From Streptomyces sp. S3(2020) (GTDB lineage Bacteria > Actinomycetota > Actinomycetes > Streptomycetales > Streptomycetaceae): a stretch of DNA of 64,000 nucleotides. The first letter of the stretch is position 1. Each line of letters opens with the position of its first letter. The notes below the pieces were generated by a model. That model was not told where the DNA came from, made no database searches, and saw nothing but the letters and a program-made list of their open reading frames with translations. Positions 44,628 through 53,162 of the stretch are shown piece by piece. Made by a program: the position numbers and the translations under genes. The DNA lies in assembly GCF_013044505.1 (NCBI RefSeq), contig NZ_JABERD010000030.1, forward strand, positions 1-64,000, in the 5' to 3' direction.

Positions 44628-45472
44628 GAGCCCGAACCTTTCGCTTCGTTCGACTCTCCGGCGCCGGCCGGGACCAGCCCGCGCTCACGGGCGTAGTCCT
44701 CGAGCATGCCGCGCAGTTGGCGACGGCCCCGGTGCAGCCGGGACATCACCGTACCGATGGGTGTCCCCATGATGTCCGCGATCTCCTTGTACGCAAAGCC
44801 CTCGACGTCCGCCAGATAGACGGCGATGCGGAATTCCTCGGGGATCGCCTGGAGCGCTTCCTTCACGTCCGAGTCGGGCAGGTGGTCGAGCGCCTGCGAC
44901 TCGGCGGAGCGCAGACCGGTCGACATGTGCGACTCGGCGCGCGCGAGCTGCCAGTCCTCGATCTCCTCGGCCGCGGAGCGCTGGGGTTCGCGCTGCTTCT
45001 TGCGGTACGAGTTGATGAACGTGTTGGTCAGGATCCGGTACAGCCAGGCCTTCAGGTTGGTGCCCTCGCGGAACTGGTGGAAGGACGCGTACGCCTTGGC
45101 GTACGTCTCCTGCACCAGGTCCTCGGCGTCGGCCGGGTTGCGCGTCATGCGCAGGGCGGCCGAGTACATCTGGTCGAGGAATTCGAGCGCGTCCCGCTCG
45201 AAGCGCGCGCTGCGCTGCGAGGTGGTCTCCGTGCTCGTGCCCTGGCCCTCGGGCTGCTCCGCCTGGCCGTGATCGGTCCCTGCGTCGGTACCGGGAACCG
45301 GACCCACCTCCTCAAGATCGCGGGCAGGACCGAAACCGATCCCACCAGAATCGGAGGATAGAACACGATCCGGTCCGCCCGCCGCCCGAATAGGGCCGGT
45401 CTTGGCAGCGTGCAGCACCGACCAGTCCAGGTCAGCACGGCTGCTGCGGCTCGGGCAGATGGTCGAACCCAT
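44624..45472 (-). CDS. sigR: Thiol-oxidative-stress ECF sigma factor SigR, long and short forms
   Basis: SigR directs transcription of thioredoxin, mycothiol and protein-quality genes during disulfide stress. Region 2 ([31 protein letters not shown]) and region 4 ([53 protein letters not shown]) are clear. Two starts are plausible. The ATG at 45472 gives 282 residues, and the GTG at 45307 ([16 protein letters not shown] site) gives 227. In S. coelicolor the same arrangement is known: an unstable SigR' with a 55-residue extension is made from the SigR-dependent promoter. The extension here is also exactly 55 residues. Confidence 0.97.
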   Translation of the reverse strand: MGSTICPSRSSRADLDWSVLHAAKTGPIRAAGGPDRVLSSDSGGIGFGPARDLEEVGPVPGTDAGTDHGQAEQPEGQGTSTETTSQRSARFERDALEFLDQMYSAALRMTRNPADAEDLVQETYAKAYASFHQFREGTNLKAWLYRILTNTFINSYRKKQREPQRSAAEEIEDWQLARAESHMSTGLRSAESQALDHLPDSDVKEALQAIPEEFRIAVYLADVEGFAYKEIADIMGTPIGTVMSRLHRGRRQLRGMLEDYARERGLVPAGAGESNEAKGSGS

Positions 45473-45531
45473 GCGGCGGACTTCCTCTCCATGACGGTCG
45501 GTGCCGGTTCTTCAGCACTTCTGTCCGCCAC

Positions 45532-45557
45532 AACAGAGCTCCGGGGCTCAGCATTCC
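45532..45557 (-). promoter_or_regulatory. SigR-dependent promoter of sigR
   Basis: Read on the minus strand, GGAAT (45557-45553) and GTT (45534-45532) are separated by exactly 18 bases, the SigR consensus GGAAT-N18-19-GTT. It lies 60 bp upstream of the long sigR start, consistent with positive autoregulation. Confidence 0.88.
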
Positions 45558-45564
45558 CGAGCCG

Positions 45565-46197
45565 TTACCCGAGTGACCCGGCCCACTCCACCACCGCGTC
45601 GGTGACGATCGTCACGGCCTGCTCCTGGCCGATCCCCGCCTTCTTCGGCACGGCGAACCCATGGTCGCCGTACGCCACCTCGACCAGCTCATGAGCACCG
45701 TCCGGGAACTCGTCCGGCTTCCCGAAGGGGTCGTTGCCGCCCTGTACGACCAGCGTGGGCACCCCGGAGCCGAGCAGTTCGTCGGCGCGGGACTTCTCGG
45801 GCCTGCCGGGCGGATGCAGCGGGAAGCTGAGGGCGAGCACCGCGGCGGCGCCCAGCTCGACGGCGGTACGGCAGGCGACCCGTGCCCCGGCGCTGCGCCC
45901 GCCGGAGATCACGGGCGGTCCCGGCTTCGCGACCGCGGGCCAGATCCCGCGCCACCCGATGTCGAGGGTCTTCGGCGCGGGCGCCATCTTCTTGCCCGCC
46001 ACCCGCCAGGGCTGCTCGACGAGGGCGACCGTCACGCCGTGCGCGGGCAGCACCCGGGCGAGTGCCTGGAGGTCCCGCGCCTCGATGCCGCCCCCGGCGC
46101 CATGGCCGACGGCGAGGACGAGCCGCGCCTTCTTCGCCCTGTGCCAGGTGATGCGGGCGTCACCGGCGTCCGTGCTGACGATCTCAGTGGTGGTCAC
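45565..46197 (-). CDS. Alpha/beta hydrolase (Tex30/KANL3-like, dienelactone-hydrolase type)
   Basis: The 210-residue protein is a small alpha/beta hydrolase. VLAVGHGAGGGIEARDL forms the oxyanion region, the nucleophile Ser102 is in GGRSAGARVA, the acid is in VVQGGNDPFG, and the His in YGDHGF completes the triad. The substrate is unknown. The GTG start lies 1 bp after the SRAP gene stop, so they form an operon. The sigR promoter follows its stop closely, so the operon may read through toward sigR. Confidence 0.85.
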   Translation of the reverse strand: MTTTEIVSTDAGDARITWHRAKKARLVLAVGHGAGGGIEARDLQALARVLPAHGVTVALVEQPWRVAGKKMAPAPKTLDIGWRGIWPAVAKPGPPVISGGRSAGARVACRTAVELGAAAVLALSFPLHPPGRPEKSRADELLGSGVPTLVVQGGNDPFGKPDEFPDGAHELVEVAYGDHGFAVPKKAGIGQEQAVTIVTDAVVEWAGSLG

Positions 46198-46198
46198 G

Positions 46199-47014
46199 TC
46201 AGAAGAGTGTGCCCTCTTCGGGTCCCTCCAGCTCGGTCAGCAGCTCCGGTCCGTTGTTGCGGACGTTGCTGACGGCGGTGGAGACGGGGTAGGCGCGCAT
46301 GAGCCCCTCGGGCGGGGGCGCGAGCAGCGAGCGAAGGTCCTCGGTGTCCGTGCGGGAGGGGTCCAGCCAGGAGTCCCAGCGGTCCGGGGTGAGCATCAGC
46401 GGCATCCGGGGGTGGATGTCGGCCAGCGCGTGCGGTCCGTCGGCGGGGGCCACGGCGAGCGGGGTCGTCTCGGCCTCGGTGGTGATGACCGAGCAGGTGA
46501 CCCACCAGGCCTGCGGGTGGTCGTCGGGGAGGGTGCGGTCGCGCCAGAACTCGTACAGCCCGGCCATCGCGAAGACGGACCCGTCGGCCGGCAGCACGAA
46601 GTACGGCTGCTTCCGCGGCCGCTTCTTCTTCCCCTCGACCTCCAGCTCCCGCTCGGCGGCGGCGGTGACCCACTCGTAGTAGCCGTCGGCGGGGATGATG
46701 CAGCGGCGGGAGGAGAAGGCCCGCTTGAACGACGGCTTCTCGTGGACGGTCTCGGCGCGCGCGTTGATCATCCGGGCACCGCCCTCGGGGGTCTTCGACC
46801 AGCTCGGCACCAGTCCCCACCTGAGCGTGCGCAGCTGGCGAACCGGGCTCGGATCATCCGCGTCCTTAAGAGGACGGTCGAGGACGGCGTAGACCTGCTT
46901 GGTCGGGGCCACGTTGTAGTCGGGGGCCAATGTCTCCTCGGGCTCCCACTTCTCGATCTCAAAGATTCCTGCGAGATCCTCGGGCCTACGACTCGCTGCA
47001 TACCGTCCGCACAT
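46199..47014 (-). CDS. SRAP domain protein (YedK/HMCES family, abasic-site DNA-protein crosslinker)
   Basis: The 271-residue protein is an SOS-response-associated peptidase family member that forms a covalent thiazolidine link to abasic sites in single-stranded DNA. The N-terminal MCGRY exposes catalytic Cys2. Asn34 (YNVAPT), Glu114 (GYYEW) and His201 (IHPRMPLML) are the other conserved residues. The internal ATG giving MCGRY was chosen over a longer frame because Cys2 must become the N terminus. It is followed directly by the hydrolase gene. Confidence 0.93.
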   Translation of the reverse strand: MCGRYAASRRPEDLAGIFEIEKWEPEETLAPDYNVAPTKQVYAVLDRPLKDADDPSPVRQLRTLRWGLVPSWSKTPEGGARMINARAETVHEKPSFKRAFSSRRCIIPADGYYEWVTAAAERELEVEGKKKRPRKQPYFVLPADGSVFAMAGLYEFWRDRTLPDDHPQAWWVTCSVITTEAETTPLAVAPADGPHALADIHPRMPLMLTPDRWDSWLDPSRTDTEDLRSLLAPPPEGLMRAYPVSTAVSNVRNNGPELLTELEGPEEGTLF

Positions 47015-47064
47015 ACGTGCCACACTGCCAGACTCCGTACGACCAGAGGGAGCCACCGCCGAAC

Positions 47065-47778
47065 ATGGACACCAGCACAGCGACCTCTCTCTGGGACGAG
47101 CTGATCGGCACCCAGCCCGACCCCGACCTGTGGGTGGTCCTGGCCACCTCGGTCGCGGCGCTCGCCCTCGTGGTCCCGCACAGCCTGTGGCGGGTCTCGC
47201 GCAACGCGATCACCATCGCCCACGAGGGCGGCCACGGTCTGATCGCCCTGCTCACCGGCCGCCAGCTCACCGGTATCCGGCTGCACTCCGACACCAGCGG
47301 GCTCACGGTCAGCCGGGGCAAGCCGCACGGCATCGGCATGATCCTCACCGCGGCGGCCGGTTACACCGCTCCCCCCTTGCTGGGCCTGGGCGGCGCGGCC
47401 CTCCTCGCCGCGGGCCGCATCACGCTGCTGCTGTGGCTGGCGACGGCCCTGCTCATCGCGATGCTGGTGATGATCCGCAACGCGTACGGCGCCCTGACGG
47501 TGGTCGTCACCGGCGGCACGTTCGTGGTGGTGTCGTGGCTGGCGGGTCCCCAGGTGCAGGCGGCGTTCGCGTACGCGGTGGTGTGGTTCCTGCTGCTGGG
47601 CGGCGTCCGTCCCGCTTTCGAGTTGCAGGCGAAGAGGGTGCGGGGAGGCGCGGGCGACTCGGACGCGGACCAGCTGTCCCGCCTGACGCATGTACCGGCG
47701 GGCTTGTGGTTGTTCCTGTTCCACGCGGTGAGCCTGTGCTCCCTGATAGGCGGCGGCAGGTGGATGTTGGAGGTGTGA
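47065..47778 (+). CDS. M50B-like membrane metalloprotease
   Basis: The 237-residue membrane protein has about six hydrophobic segments. The zinc motif HEGGH (His53-Glu54-His57) lies within a helix, and NAYGALTVVVTGG further on resembles the third-ligand region of peptidase M50B proteins. Such proteases cut membrane-embedded substrates. The target is unknown. The ATG giving MDTSTATSL was chosen; upstream residues in frame overlap the divergent SRAP gene. A GGCCC-GAA-GGGCC hairpin and a dispersed repeat follow. Confidence 0.85.
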   Translation: MDTSTATSLWDELIGTQPDPDLWVVLATSVAALALVVPHSLWRVSRNAITIAHEGGHGLIALLTGRQLTGIRLHSDTSGLTVSRGKPHGIGMILTAAAGYTAPPLLGLGGAALLAAGRITLLLWLATALLIAMLVMIRNAYGALTVVVTGGTFVVVSWLAGPQVQAAFAYAVVWFLLLGGVRPAFELQAKRVRGGAGDSDADQLSRLTHVPAGLWLFLFHAVSLCSLIGGGRWMLEV

Positions 47779-47782
47779 CGCC

Positions 47783-47795
47783 GGCCCGAAGGGCC
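47783..47795. terminator. Short hairpin after the M50B gene
   Basis: GGCCC-GAA-GGGCC, a 5-bp stem with a 3-base loop, lies directly beyond the stop codon. Confidence 0.4.
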
Positions 47796-47805
47796 GCGTC
47801 ACACA

Positions 47806-47862
47806 GGGGCGCGGGGCTGTATCGATCAGCGGCTCCGCCGCGGGGCGCGACCAGCCACAACG
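47806..47862. repeat. Dispersed Streptomyces intergenic repeat, copy 2
   Basis: Second copy of the element at 40498-40556, again beginning GGGGCGCGGGGC and ending CGCGACCAGCCACAACG with a GCGGCTCCGCCGC core. It lies between the M50B gene and aroA. Confidence 0.85.
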
Positions 47863-47902
47863 CTGCCGCACCCGAAACTCAACCCCCTACTAAAGTGGAC
47901 CC

Positions 47903-49228
47903 ATGGCTTTGAACCCCTCAGAAACCACCCTCTGGCCCGCCCCCCACGCGAGCGGAGCCGTAGACGCAACGGTCCACGTCCCGGGGTCGAAGTCAGTCAC
48001 CAACCGCGCCCTCGTCCTCGCGGCCCTCGCCAGCGAGCCCGGCTGGCTCCGCCGCCCTCTCCGCTCCCGTGACACCCTCCTCATGGCAGCCGCCCTCCGC
48101 GAGATGGGCGTGGGCATCGAGGAGGGCGTGGGTCCCGACGGCACGGGCGAGACCTGGCGCGTCCTCCCGGCAGGGCTCCGCGGCCCCGCCACGGTGCACG
48201 TGGGCAACGCCGGCACCGTCATGCGCTTCCTCCCCCCCGTCGCCGCCCTCGCCGACGGCGAGATCCGTTTCGACGGCGACCCGAGGTCGTACGAGCGCCC
48301 CCTGAACGGTGTCATCGACGCCCTGCGCGTCCTCGGCGCCCGTATCGACGACGACGGCCGCGGCGCGCTGCCGCTGACGGTCCACGGCGGCGGCGCGCTG
48401 GACGGCGGCCCGGTGGAGATCGACGCTTCGAGCTCTTCCCAGTTCGTGAGCGCCCTCCTCCTGTCCGGCCCCCGCTTCAACCAGGGCGTGGAGGTCCGTC
48501 ACGTGGGCTCCACCCTCCCCTCGCTCCCCCACATCCGCATGACGGTCGACATGCTGCGCGCGGTCGGCGCCCAGGTCGACACCCCGGAGTCGGGCGGCGA
48601 GCCGAATGTCTGGCGGGTCACGCCGGGCGCGCTGCTCGGCCGGGACCTGACGATCGAGCCGGACCTGTCCAACGCCCAGCCGTTCCTGGCGGCGGCCCTG
48701 GTGACCGGTGGCAAGGTCGTCGTCCCGGACTGGCCGAGCCGCACCACCCAGCCCGGTGACAAGCTGCGGGAGATCTTCACCGAGATGGGCGGTTCCTGTG
48801 AACTCACCGAGTACGGCCTGGTGTTCACCGGCTCGGGCGCGATCCACGGCATCGACGTGGACCTGAGCGAGGTCGGCGAGCTGACCCCCGGCATCGCGGC
48901 GGTGGCGGCGCTGGCCGACTCCCCCTCGACGCTGCGCGGCGTGGCCCATCTGCGCCTGCACGAGACGGACCGGCTGGCCGCGCTCACCAAGGAGATCAAT
49001 GAGCTCGGCGGTGATGTGACCGAGACGGCCGACGGACTGCACATCCGCCCGCGCCGTCTGCACGGCGGGATCTTCCACACGTACGAGGACCACCGTATGG
49101 CGACGGCCGGCGCGATCATCGGTCTCGCGGTGGAGGGTGTGCAGATCGAGAACGTGGCGACGACGGCGAAGACGCTGCCGGACTTCCCCGACCTGTGGAC
49201 CGGGATGCTCGGGAGCGGTGGGGCGTAG
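47903..49228 (+). CDS. aroA: 3-Phosphoshikimate 1-carboxyvinyltransferase (EPSP synthase)
   Basis: The 441-residue enzyme joins phosphoenolpyruvate to shikimate-3-phosphate in aromatic amino acid synthesis. Signature regions are [17 protein letters not shown] (N-terminal Lys/Ser/Arg substrate site), [30 protein letters not shown], the catalytic [12 protein letters not shown], and the C-terminal [15 protein letters not shown]. Both inverse alpha/beta domains are complete. The ATG is preceded by only a modest ribosome site. It is followed 12 bp later by rsgA, an arrangement seen in other actinobacteria. Confidence 0.97.
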   Translation: MALNPSETTLWPAPHASGAVDATVHVPGSKSVTNRALVLAALASEPGWLRRPLRSRDTLLMAAALREMGVGIEEGVGPDGTGETWRVLPAGLRGPATVHVGNAGTVMRFLPPVAALADGEIRFDGDPRSYERPLNGVIDALRVLGARIDDDGRGALPLTVHGGGALDGGPVEIDASSSSQFVSALLLSGPRFNQGVEVRHVGSTLPSLPHIRMTVDMLRAVGAQVDTPESGGEPNVWRVTPGALLGRDLTIEPDLSNAQPFLAAALVTGGKVVVPDWPSRTTQPGDKLREIFTEMGGSCELTEYGLVFTGSGAIHGIDVDLSEVGELTPGIAAVAALADSPSTLRGVAHLRLHETDRLAALTKEINELGGDVTETADGLHIRPRRLHGGIFHTYEDHRMATAGAIIGLAVEGVQIENVATTAKTLPDFPDLWTGMLGSGGA

Positions 49229-49240
49229 GGGACTCACGCC

Positions 49241-50251
49241 ATGCGTCGCTACGGCAAGCACACCGACGAGGACGACATCCGCAGCCGCCCGAACCGCAAG
49301 GGCAACCGGCCGCGGACACACATCCGTCCCAAGCACGAGGAAGCGGTCGAGGGCATGGTCCTCACCGTCGACCGGGGCCGTCTGACCTGTCTGGTCGAGG
49401 ACCGGGTCGTGATGGCGATGAAGGCCCGGGAACTGGGCCGCAAGGCCGCCGTCGTCGGGGACCGGGTGGCCATCGTCGGCGACCTGTCCGGCCAGAAGGA
49501 CACCCTGGCCCGTATCGTCCGCATCGAGCCGCGCGTCTCGGTCCTGCGCCGTACCGCGGACGACGACGACCCGTACGAGCGGGTGGTCGTCGCCAACGCC
49601 GACCAGTTGGCGATCGTCACGGCCCTCGCCGACCCCGAACCCCGCCCGCGCCTCATCGACCGCTGTCTGGTCGCGGCGTTCGACGGCGGTCTGAGCCCCC
49701 TCCTGGTCCTGACGAAGTCGGACCTCGCCCAGCCCGACAAACTCCTTGAGCTCTACGGCCACCTGGACATCCCGTACGTCGTCACCAGCCGCGAGGAGCT
49801 GGAGAACGGCGACGCGGCGGGCCGGGTGCGCGAGCAACTCGACGGCAGGATCACGGCGTTCGTCGGGCACTCGGGCGTCGGCAAGACGACATTGGTCAAC
49901 GCACTGGTGCCGGAGGACCGCCGCCGGGTGACGGGCCATGTGAACGCGGTGACCGGCCGCGGCCGCCACACCACGACCTCGGCGCTGGCGCTGCCCCTGG
50001 CGGGCGACGACGGCTGGGTGATCGACACTCCGGGCGTACGGTCGTTCGGTCTGCACCACGTCGACCCGTCCCGCGTGATCCTCGCGTTCCCCGACCTGGT
50101 GCCGGGAACCGAAGGCTGTCCCCGTGCGTGCAGTCATGATGAGCCGGACTGCGCGCTGGACGAGTGGGTAGCAGAAGGGCACGCGGACCCGGCACGCCTG
50201 TACTCGCTCCGCCGTCTGTTGGCGACCAGGGAACGCAAGGAAGGCGACTGA
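49241..50251 (+). CDS. rsgA: Ribosome small subunit-dependent GTPase A
   Basis: The 336-residue circularly permuted GTPase aids 30S ribosome maturation. An OB-fold (about residues 35-100) is followed by the permuted GTPase with order G4-G1-G3: TKSD (158-161), GHSGVGKTT (209-217) and DTPG (262-265). The C-terminal zinc finger uses Cys293, Cys297, His299 and Cys304. It starts 12 bp after aroA and is probably cotranscribed. Confidence 0.96.
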   Translation: MRRYGKHTDEDDIRSRPNRKGNRPRTHIRPKHEEAVEGMVLTVDRGRLTCLVEDRVVMAMKARELGRKAAVVGDRVAIVGDLSGQKDTLARIVRIEPRVSVLRRTADDDDPYERVVVANADQLAIVTALADPEPRPRLIDRCLVAAFDGGLSPLLVLTKSDLAQPDKLLELYGHLDIPYVVTSREELENGDAAGRVREQLDGRITAFVGHSGVGKTTLVNALVPEDRRRVTGHVNAVTGRGRHTTTSALALPLAGDDGWVIDTPGVRSFGLHHVDPSRVILAFPDLVPGTEGCPRACSHDEPDCALDEWVAEGHADPARLYSLRRLLATRERKEGD

Positions 50252-50327
50252 CCTCAGCGTTGTTTGTCTCCGTACAGGTGAGGTAAAGGCATAATCGCAC
50301 CGAGCCGGACATACGGGAGGACAGCAC

Positions 50328-50651
50328 ATGGCGTGGCTGCTGGTGGTGGTCGCCGGGTTGTTGGAGACCGGTTTCGCCGTGTGCCTCAAGCTTTCGCACG
50401 GTTTCACTCGACTGTGGCCCACGGTCGCGTTCTGCATCTTCGCGCTGGGCAGCTTCGGTCTGCTGACCCTGGCGCTGAGGAAGCTCGACGTGGGCCCGGC
50501 GTACGCGGTGTGGACCGGCATCGGCGCGGCGGGCACCGCGATCTACGGCATGGTCTTCCTCGGCGACCTGGTGTCGACGCTGAAGCTCGTCTCGATCAGC
50601 CTGGTCATCGTGGGCGTGATCGGCCTCCAGCTGTCCGGCTCGGCGCACTGA
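50328..50651 (+). CDS. Small multidrug resistance family transporter (SugE/Gdx subgroup)
   Basis: The 107-residue protein has four membrane helices. The first contains VAGLLETGFAVCLKLSHGF with the essential Glu of SMR proteins. The second contains FGLLTLALRKLDVGPAYAVWTGIGAAGTAIYG. The ETGFAVCLK sequence places it nearer SugE/Gdx guanidinium exporters than EmrE, so guanidinium/H+ antiport is the favoured role, at moderate confidence. A GGGAGGAC ribosome site is present. Directly downstream is a convergent TetR gene. Confidence 0.88.
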   Translation: MAWLLVVVAGLLETGFAVCLKLSHGFTRLWPTVAFCIFALGSFGLLTLALRKLDVGPAYAVWTGIGAAGTAIYGMVFLGDLVSTLKLVSISLVIVGVIGLQLSGSAH

Positions 50652-50798
50652 GCGCTCCGCTGGACGAGCGGTGATGTGCCGTCGTTCGGCTGCGGCGCCG
50701 TCGTGGCCGGTCGCGCCCGCGCGGCGGTGGCCGCACATCGATACGGCCCCACGCCCCTTCGGGACGCGCCCGACCCGCTTGGACCTGCGGCGGTCGAC

Positions 50799-51410
50799 TC
50801 ACACCTGCTGCCGGTGCAGTGCGCTGCGCACCAGGTCCGCGACCCCGCCCTCACCCGGCGGGGCCGCCACGCAGGACAGCGCGATCCGCACGGTCAGCTC
50901 GCAGGAGCGGGCGAGGTCGGCGAGGTCCGACTTGTTGTGCGCACCGGGTCCGGCGAGCACCGCCACGGCCCGGTCGCGGACCATTGCCACGAAGTCGCCG
51001 GGCGACGGCAGCGGTCCGTCCGCCCGGCGCTGTGCCGGTACGGCCGAGGAGGACGGCACCGCGGACAACGTCGGGGAGGGCAGCCGTTCGCTCCAGCAGC
51101 CGGTGAGCATGGCCCGTACGAGCGCGTTGTCCTTGGCGGTGACGGCGGTCCACTCGGCGGTCGCGGTCAGCCGCTCACGCGCGTCGCTGTGCGTGGCGAG
51201 GGCGCGCTCGACGCCGGCGAGAAATCCGTCGGCCTCCCTTCTCACCAGCGCGCGGGCCAGCCCTTCCTTGCTCCCGAACTCGTTGTAAAGCGTCTGCCGG
51301 GACACTCCTGCCGCCGCGGCGACATCCACCATCCGCACGGTGGACCACGGCCGGCGGGCCAGCGCCGTGTACGCGGCGTCCAGCAGGGATTCCCTCGCTG
51401 CAGGCATCAT
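50799..51410 (-). CDS. TetR family transcriptional regulator
   Basis: The 203-residue regulator has the TetR helix-turn-helix at residues 8-55 (LLDAAYTALARRPWSTVRMVDVAAAAGVSRQTLYNEFGSKEGL split across two helices). The C-terminal domain is of a type widespread in actinobacteria with unknown ligand. ATG at 51410 follows CTAGGAGGCG. It is convergent with the SMR transporter and could regulate it or the divergent hisN, but no operator is obvious. Confidence 0.85.
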   Translation of the reverse strand: MMPAARESLLDAAYTALARRPWSTVRMVDVAAAAGVSRQTLYNEFGSKEGLARALVRREADGFLAGVERALATHSDARERLTATAEWTAVTAKDNALVRAMLTGCWSERLPSPTLSAVPSSSAVPAQRRADGPLPSPGDFVAMVRDRAVAVLAGPGAHNKSDLADLARSCELTVRIALSCVAAPPGEGGVADLVRSALHRQQV

Positions 51411-51586
51411 CGCCTCCTAGGGGCGAGCGGCTCTGGGCCCAGATTTGACGCGCGTGAGGGCACTGTCAAGGGTTCGCGAAGGCATCGGGGGGCGCCCTTG
51501 ATCCACCGCACGCCGTCCGCGCCGGGGCCGTCCGCGCCTTGGTCCCGTGTAGCCCCGCACCGACCACGGCAGATACCGTTCGCCCC

Positions 51587-52387
51587 ATGCCGGACTACCT
51601 TGACGACCTCCGCTTCGCCCACGTCCTCGCGGACGCGGCCGACGCCACCACCATGGACCGCTTCAAGGCGCTGGACCTCAAGGTCGAGACGAAGCCGGAC
51701 ATGACCCCGGTGAGCGAGGCGGACAAGGCGGCGGAGGAAATCATCCGCACCCACCTCCAGCGCGCCCGCCCGCGGGACGCGATCCTCGGCGAGGAGTACG
51801 GCGTCCAGGGCACCGGCCCCCGCCGCTGGGTGATCGACCCGATCGACGGCACCAAGAACTACGTCCGCGGCGTCCCCGTCTGGGCCACCCTGATCTCCCT
51901 GATGGAGGCGGCGGAGGGCGGCTACCGGCCCGTCGTCGGCGTCGTCTCCGCCCCCGCGCTCAACCGCCGCTGGTGGGCCGCGAAGGGGCACGGCGCCTTC
52001 ACCGGGCGCAGCCTCACCTCGGCCTCGCGGCTGCGTGTCTCCCGTGTCTCGAAGATGGCGGACGCGTCCTTCGCGTACTCCTCCCTGAGCGGCTGGGAGG
52101 AGCAGAGCCGCCTCAACGGCTTCCTGGACCTGACCCGCGATGTGTGGCGCACGCGCGCGTACGGCGACTTCTGGCCCTACATGCTGGTCGCCGAGGGCGC
52201 GGTGGACCTCTGCGCCGAACCGGAGCTCTCCCTCTGGGACATGGCCGCCAACGCGATCATCGTGACGGAGGCCGGCGGCTCCTTCACCGGCCTCGACGGC
52301 CGTCCCGGCCCGCACAGCGGCAACGCGGCCGCCTCCAACGGGCTGCTCCACGACGAGATGCTGGGATACCTCAACCAGCGGTACTGA
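51587..52387 (+). CDS. hisN: Histidinol-phosphatase HisN (inositol monophosphatase family)
   Basis: The 266-residue enzyme dephosphorylates histidinol phosphate, the penultimate step of histidine synthesis. It is of the inositol-monophosphatase type used by actinobacteria. Metal-binding motifs are [26 protein letters not shown] and the C-terminal [15 protein letters not shown]. The start is the ATG giving MPDYLDDL; the frame opens earlier but overlaps the divergent promoter. The closest alternative, a generic inositol monophosphatase, is less likely given the close match to HisN. Confidence 0.93.
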   Translation: MPDYLDDLRFAHVLADAADATTMDRFKALDLKVETKPDMTPVSEADKAAEEIIRTHLQRARPRDAILGEEYGVQGTGPRRWVIDPIDGTKNYVRGVPVWATLISLMEAAEGGYRPVVGVVSAPALNRRWWAAKGHGAFTGRSLTSASRLRVSRVSKMADASFAYSSLSGWEEQSRLNGFLDLTRDVWRTRAYGDFWPYMLVAEGAVDLCAEPELSLWDMAANAIIVTEAGGSFTGLDGRPGPHSGNAAASNGLLHDEMLGYLNQRY

Positions 52388-52449
52388 TCGCGCACGCCCT
52401 CAATCGGCCCCGCGCGCCCTCTTGTTGACCCTCGCTTTACCTGCGACTC

Positions 52450-52463
52450 TGAGGGGACCCTCA
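52450..52463. promoter_or_regulatory. Palindrome TGAGGG-GA-CCCTCA upstream of CBS gene
   Basis: A perfect 6-base dyad with a 2-base centre, followed by tandem TTGTGAA units at 52464-52480. It lies 60 bp upstream of the CBS-pair gene and could be an operator or the hisN terminator. Confidence 0.4.
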
Positions 52464-52523
52464 TTTGTGAACTTGTGAATCCTCGAACTATCCCGGGGAT
52501 TCGTAGGAGGTGACTCCGCACCC

Positions 52524-52916
52524 ATGCTCGTCCGTGACGCCATGAGCACAGTGGTCCTCACCATCGGCCCCGCCCACACCCTCCGCCAAGCCGCCGCACT
52601 GATGTCCGCCCGGCGCGTCGGCGCGGCCGTGATCCTCGACCCCGATGCCGGCGGCATCGGCATCCTCACCGAACGCGACGTCCTCAACGCCGTGGGACTG
52701 GGCCAGAGTCCGGACACGGAACGCGTCCACGACCACACCACCACCGACGTCGTCTTCGCGGCACCGTCCTGGACCCTGGAGGAGGCGGCCCGGGCCATGG
52801 CCCACGGCGGCTTCCGGCACCTCATCGTCCTGGACCGCGGCGAGCCGGTCGGCATCGTCTCGGTCCGCGACATCATCCGCTGCTGGGCACCGGCCAGACA
52901 GCACGTCCCCGCCTGA
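52524..52916 (+). CDS. CBS-domain pair protein
   Basis: The 130-residue protein consists of two CBS motifs: VRDAMSTVVLTIGPAHTLRQAAALMSARRVGAAVILD with GILTERDVLNAVG, then WTLEEAARAMAHGGFRHLIVLD with GIVSVRDIIR. CBS pairs bind adenosine nucleotides such as AMP, ATP or S-adenosylmethionine and act as energy sensors. No fused output domain is present, so the partner is unknown. A GTAGGAGGTGA site precedes the ATG and a strong terminator follows. Confidence 0.92.
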   Translation: MLVRDAMSTVVLTIGPAHTLRQAAALMSARRVGAAVILDPDAGGIGILTERDVLNAVGLGQSPDTERVHDHTTTDVVFAAPSWTLEEAARAMAHGGFRHLIVLDRGEPVGIVSVRDIIRCWAPARQHVPA

Positions 52917-52923
52917 ACACACG

Positions 52924-52960
52924 GATGGGCCGGACTCCTCACGCAGGGGTCCGGCCCATC
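52924..52960. terminator. Terminator after the CBS gene
   Basis: Perfect 12-base arms GATGGGCCGGAC (52924-52935) and GTCCGGCCCATC (52949-52960) with a 13-base loop, 8 bases beyond the stop. Confidence 0.9.
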
Positions 52961-53054
52961 TGTTCACGGCAAGCGGTCCAGTGCCGGGGTGGCCGCACAG
53001 GGCCTGGACGGCGACCTCCCGGCCACTTGCCGCAGCTTTCGTCACTCCGGGCAC

Positions 53055-53099
53055 TTGGCCAAGAGCATGCTCGATCCTACAATGGACTATGTCTAAGTC
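53055..53099 (+). promoter_or_regulatory. Promoter and Fur-type operator of the Fur-family gene
   Basis: TTGGCC (53055-53060) and TACAAT (53078-53083) with a 17-base spacer form a sound housekeeping-type promoter. Immediately downstream, GACTATG-T-CTAAGTC (53085-53099) has the 7-1-7 layout of Fur/PerR boxes, with 5 of 7 arm positions paired, so autorepression is likely. Confidence 0.65.
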
Positions 53100-53162
53100 A
53101 AGCAAGGCTCTAAAATCACACCTCTTCGGGACCTTGGTCCCCCTGCTGTTAAGGTGACCCCT

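Noticed and set aside
50252-50327. Guanidine riboswitch before the SugE-like transporter
   Set aside because: The 76-base leader contains ACGG-like bases but no pair of well-formed ACGR-loop hairpins of the mini-ykkC type and no ykkC core.
53062-53100. Minus-strand promoter TTGACT-N16-TAGGAT
   Set aside because: The match is reasonable but points into the terminator of the CBS gene with no minus-strand gene downstream; the plus-strand promoter in the same place explains the AT-rich DNA.
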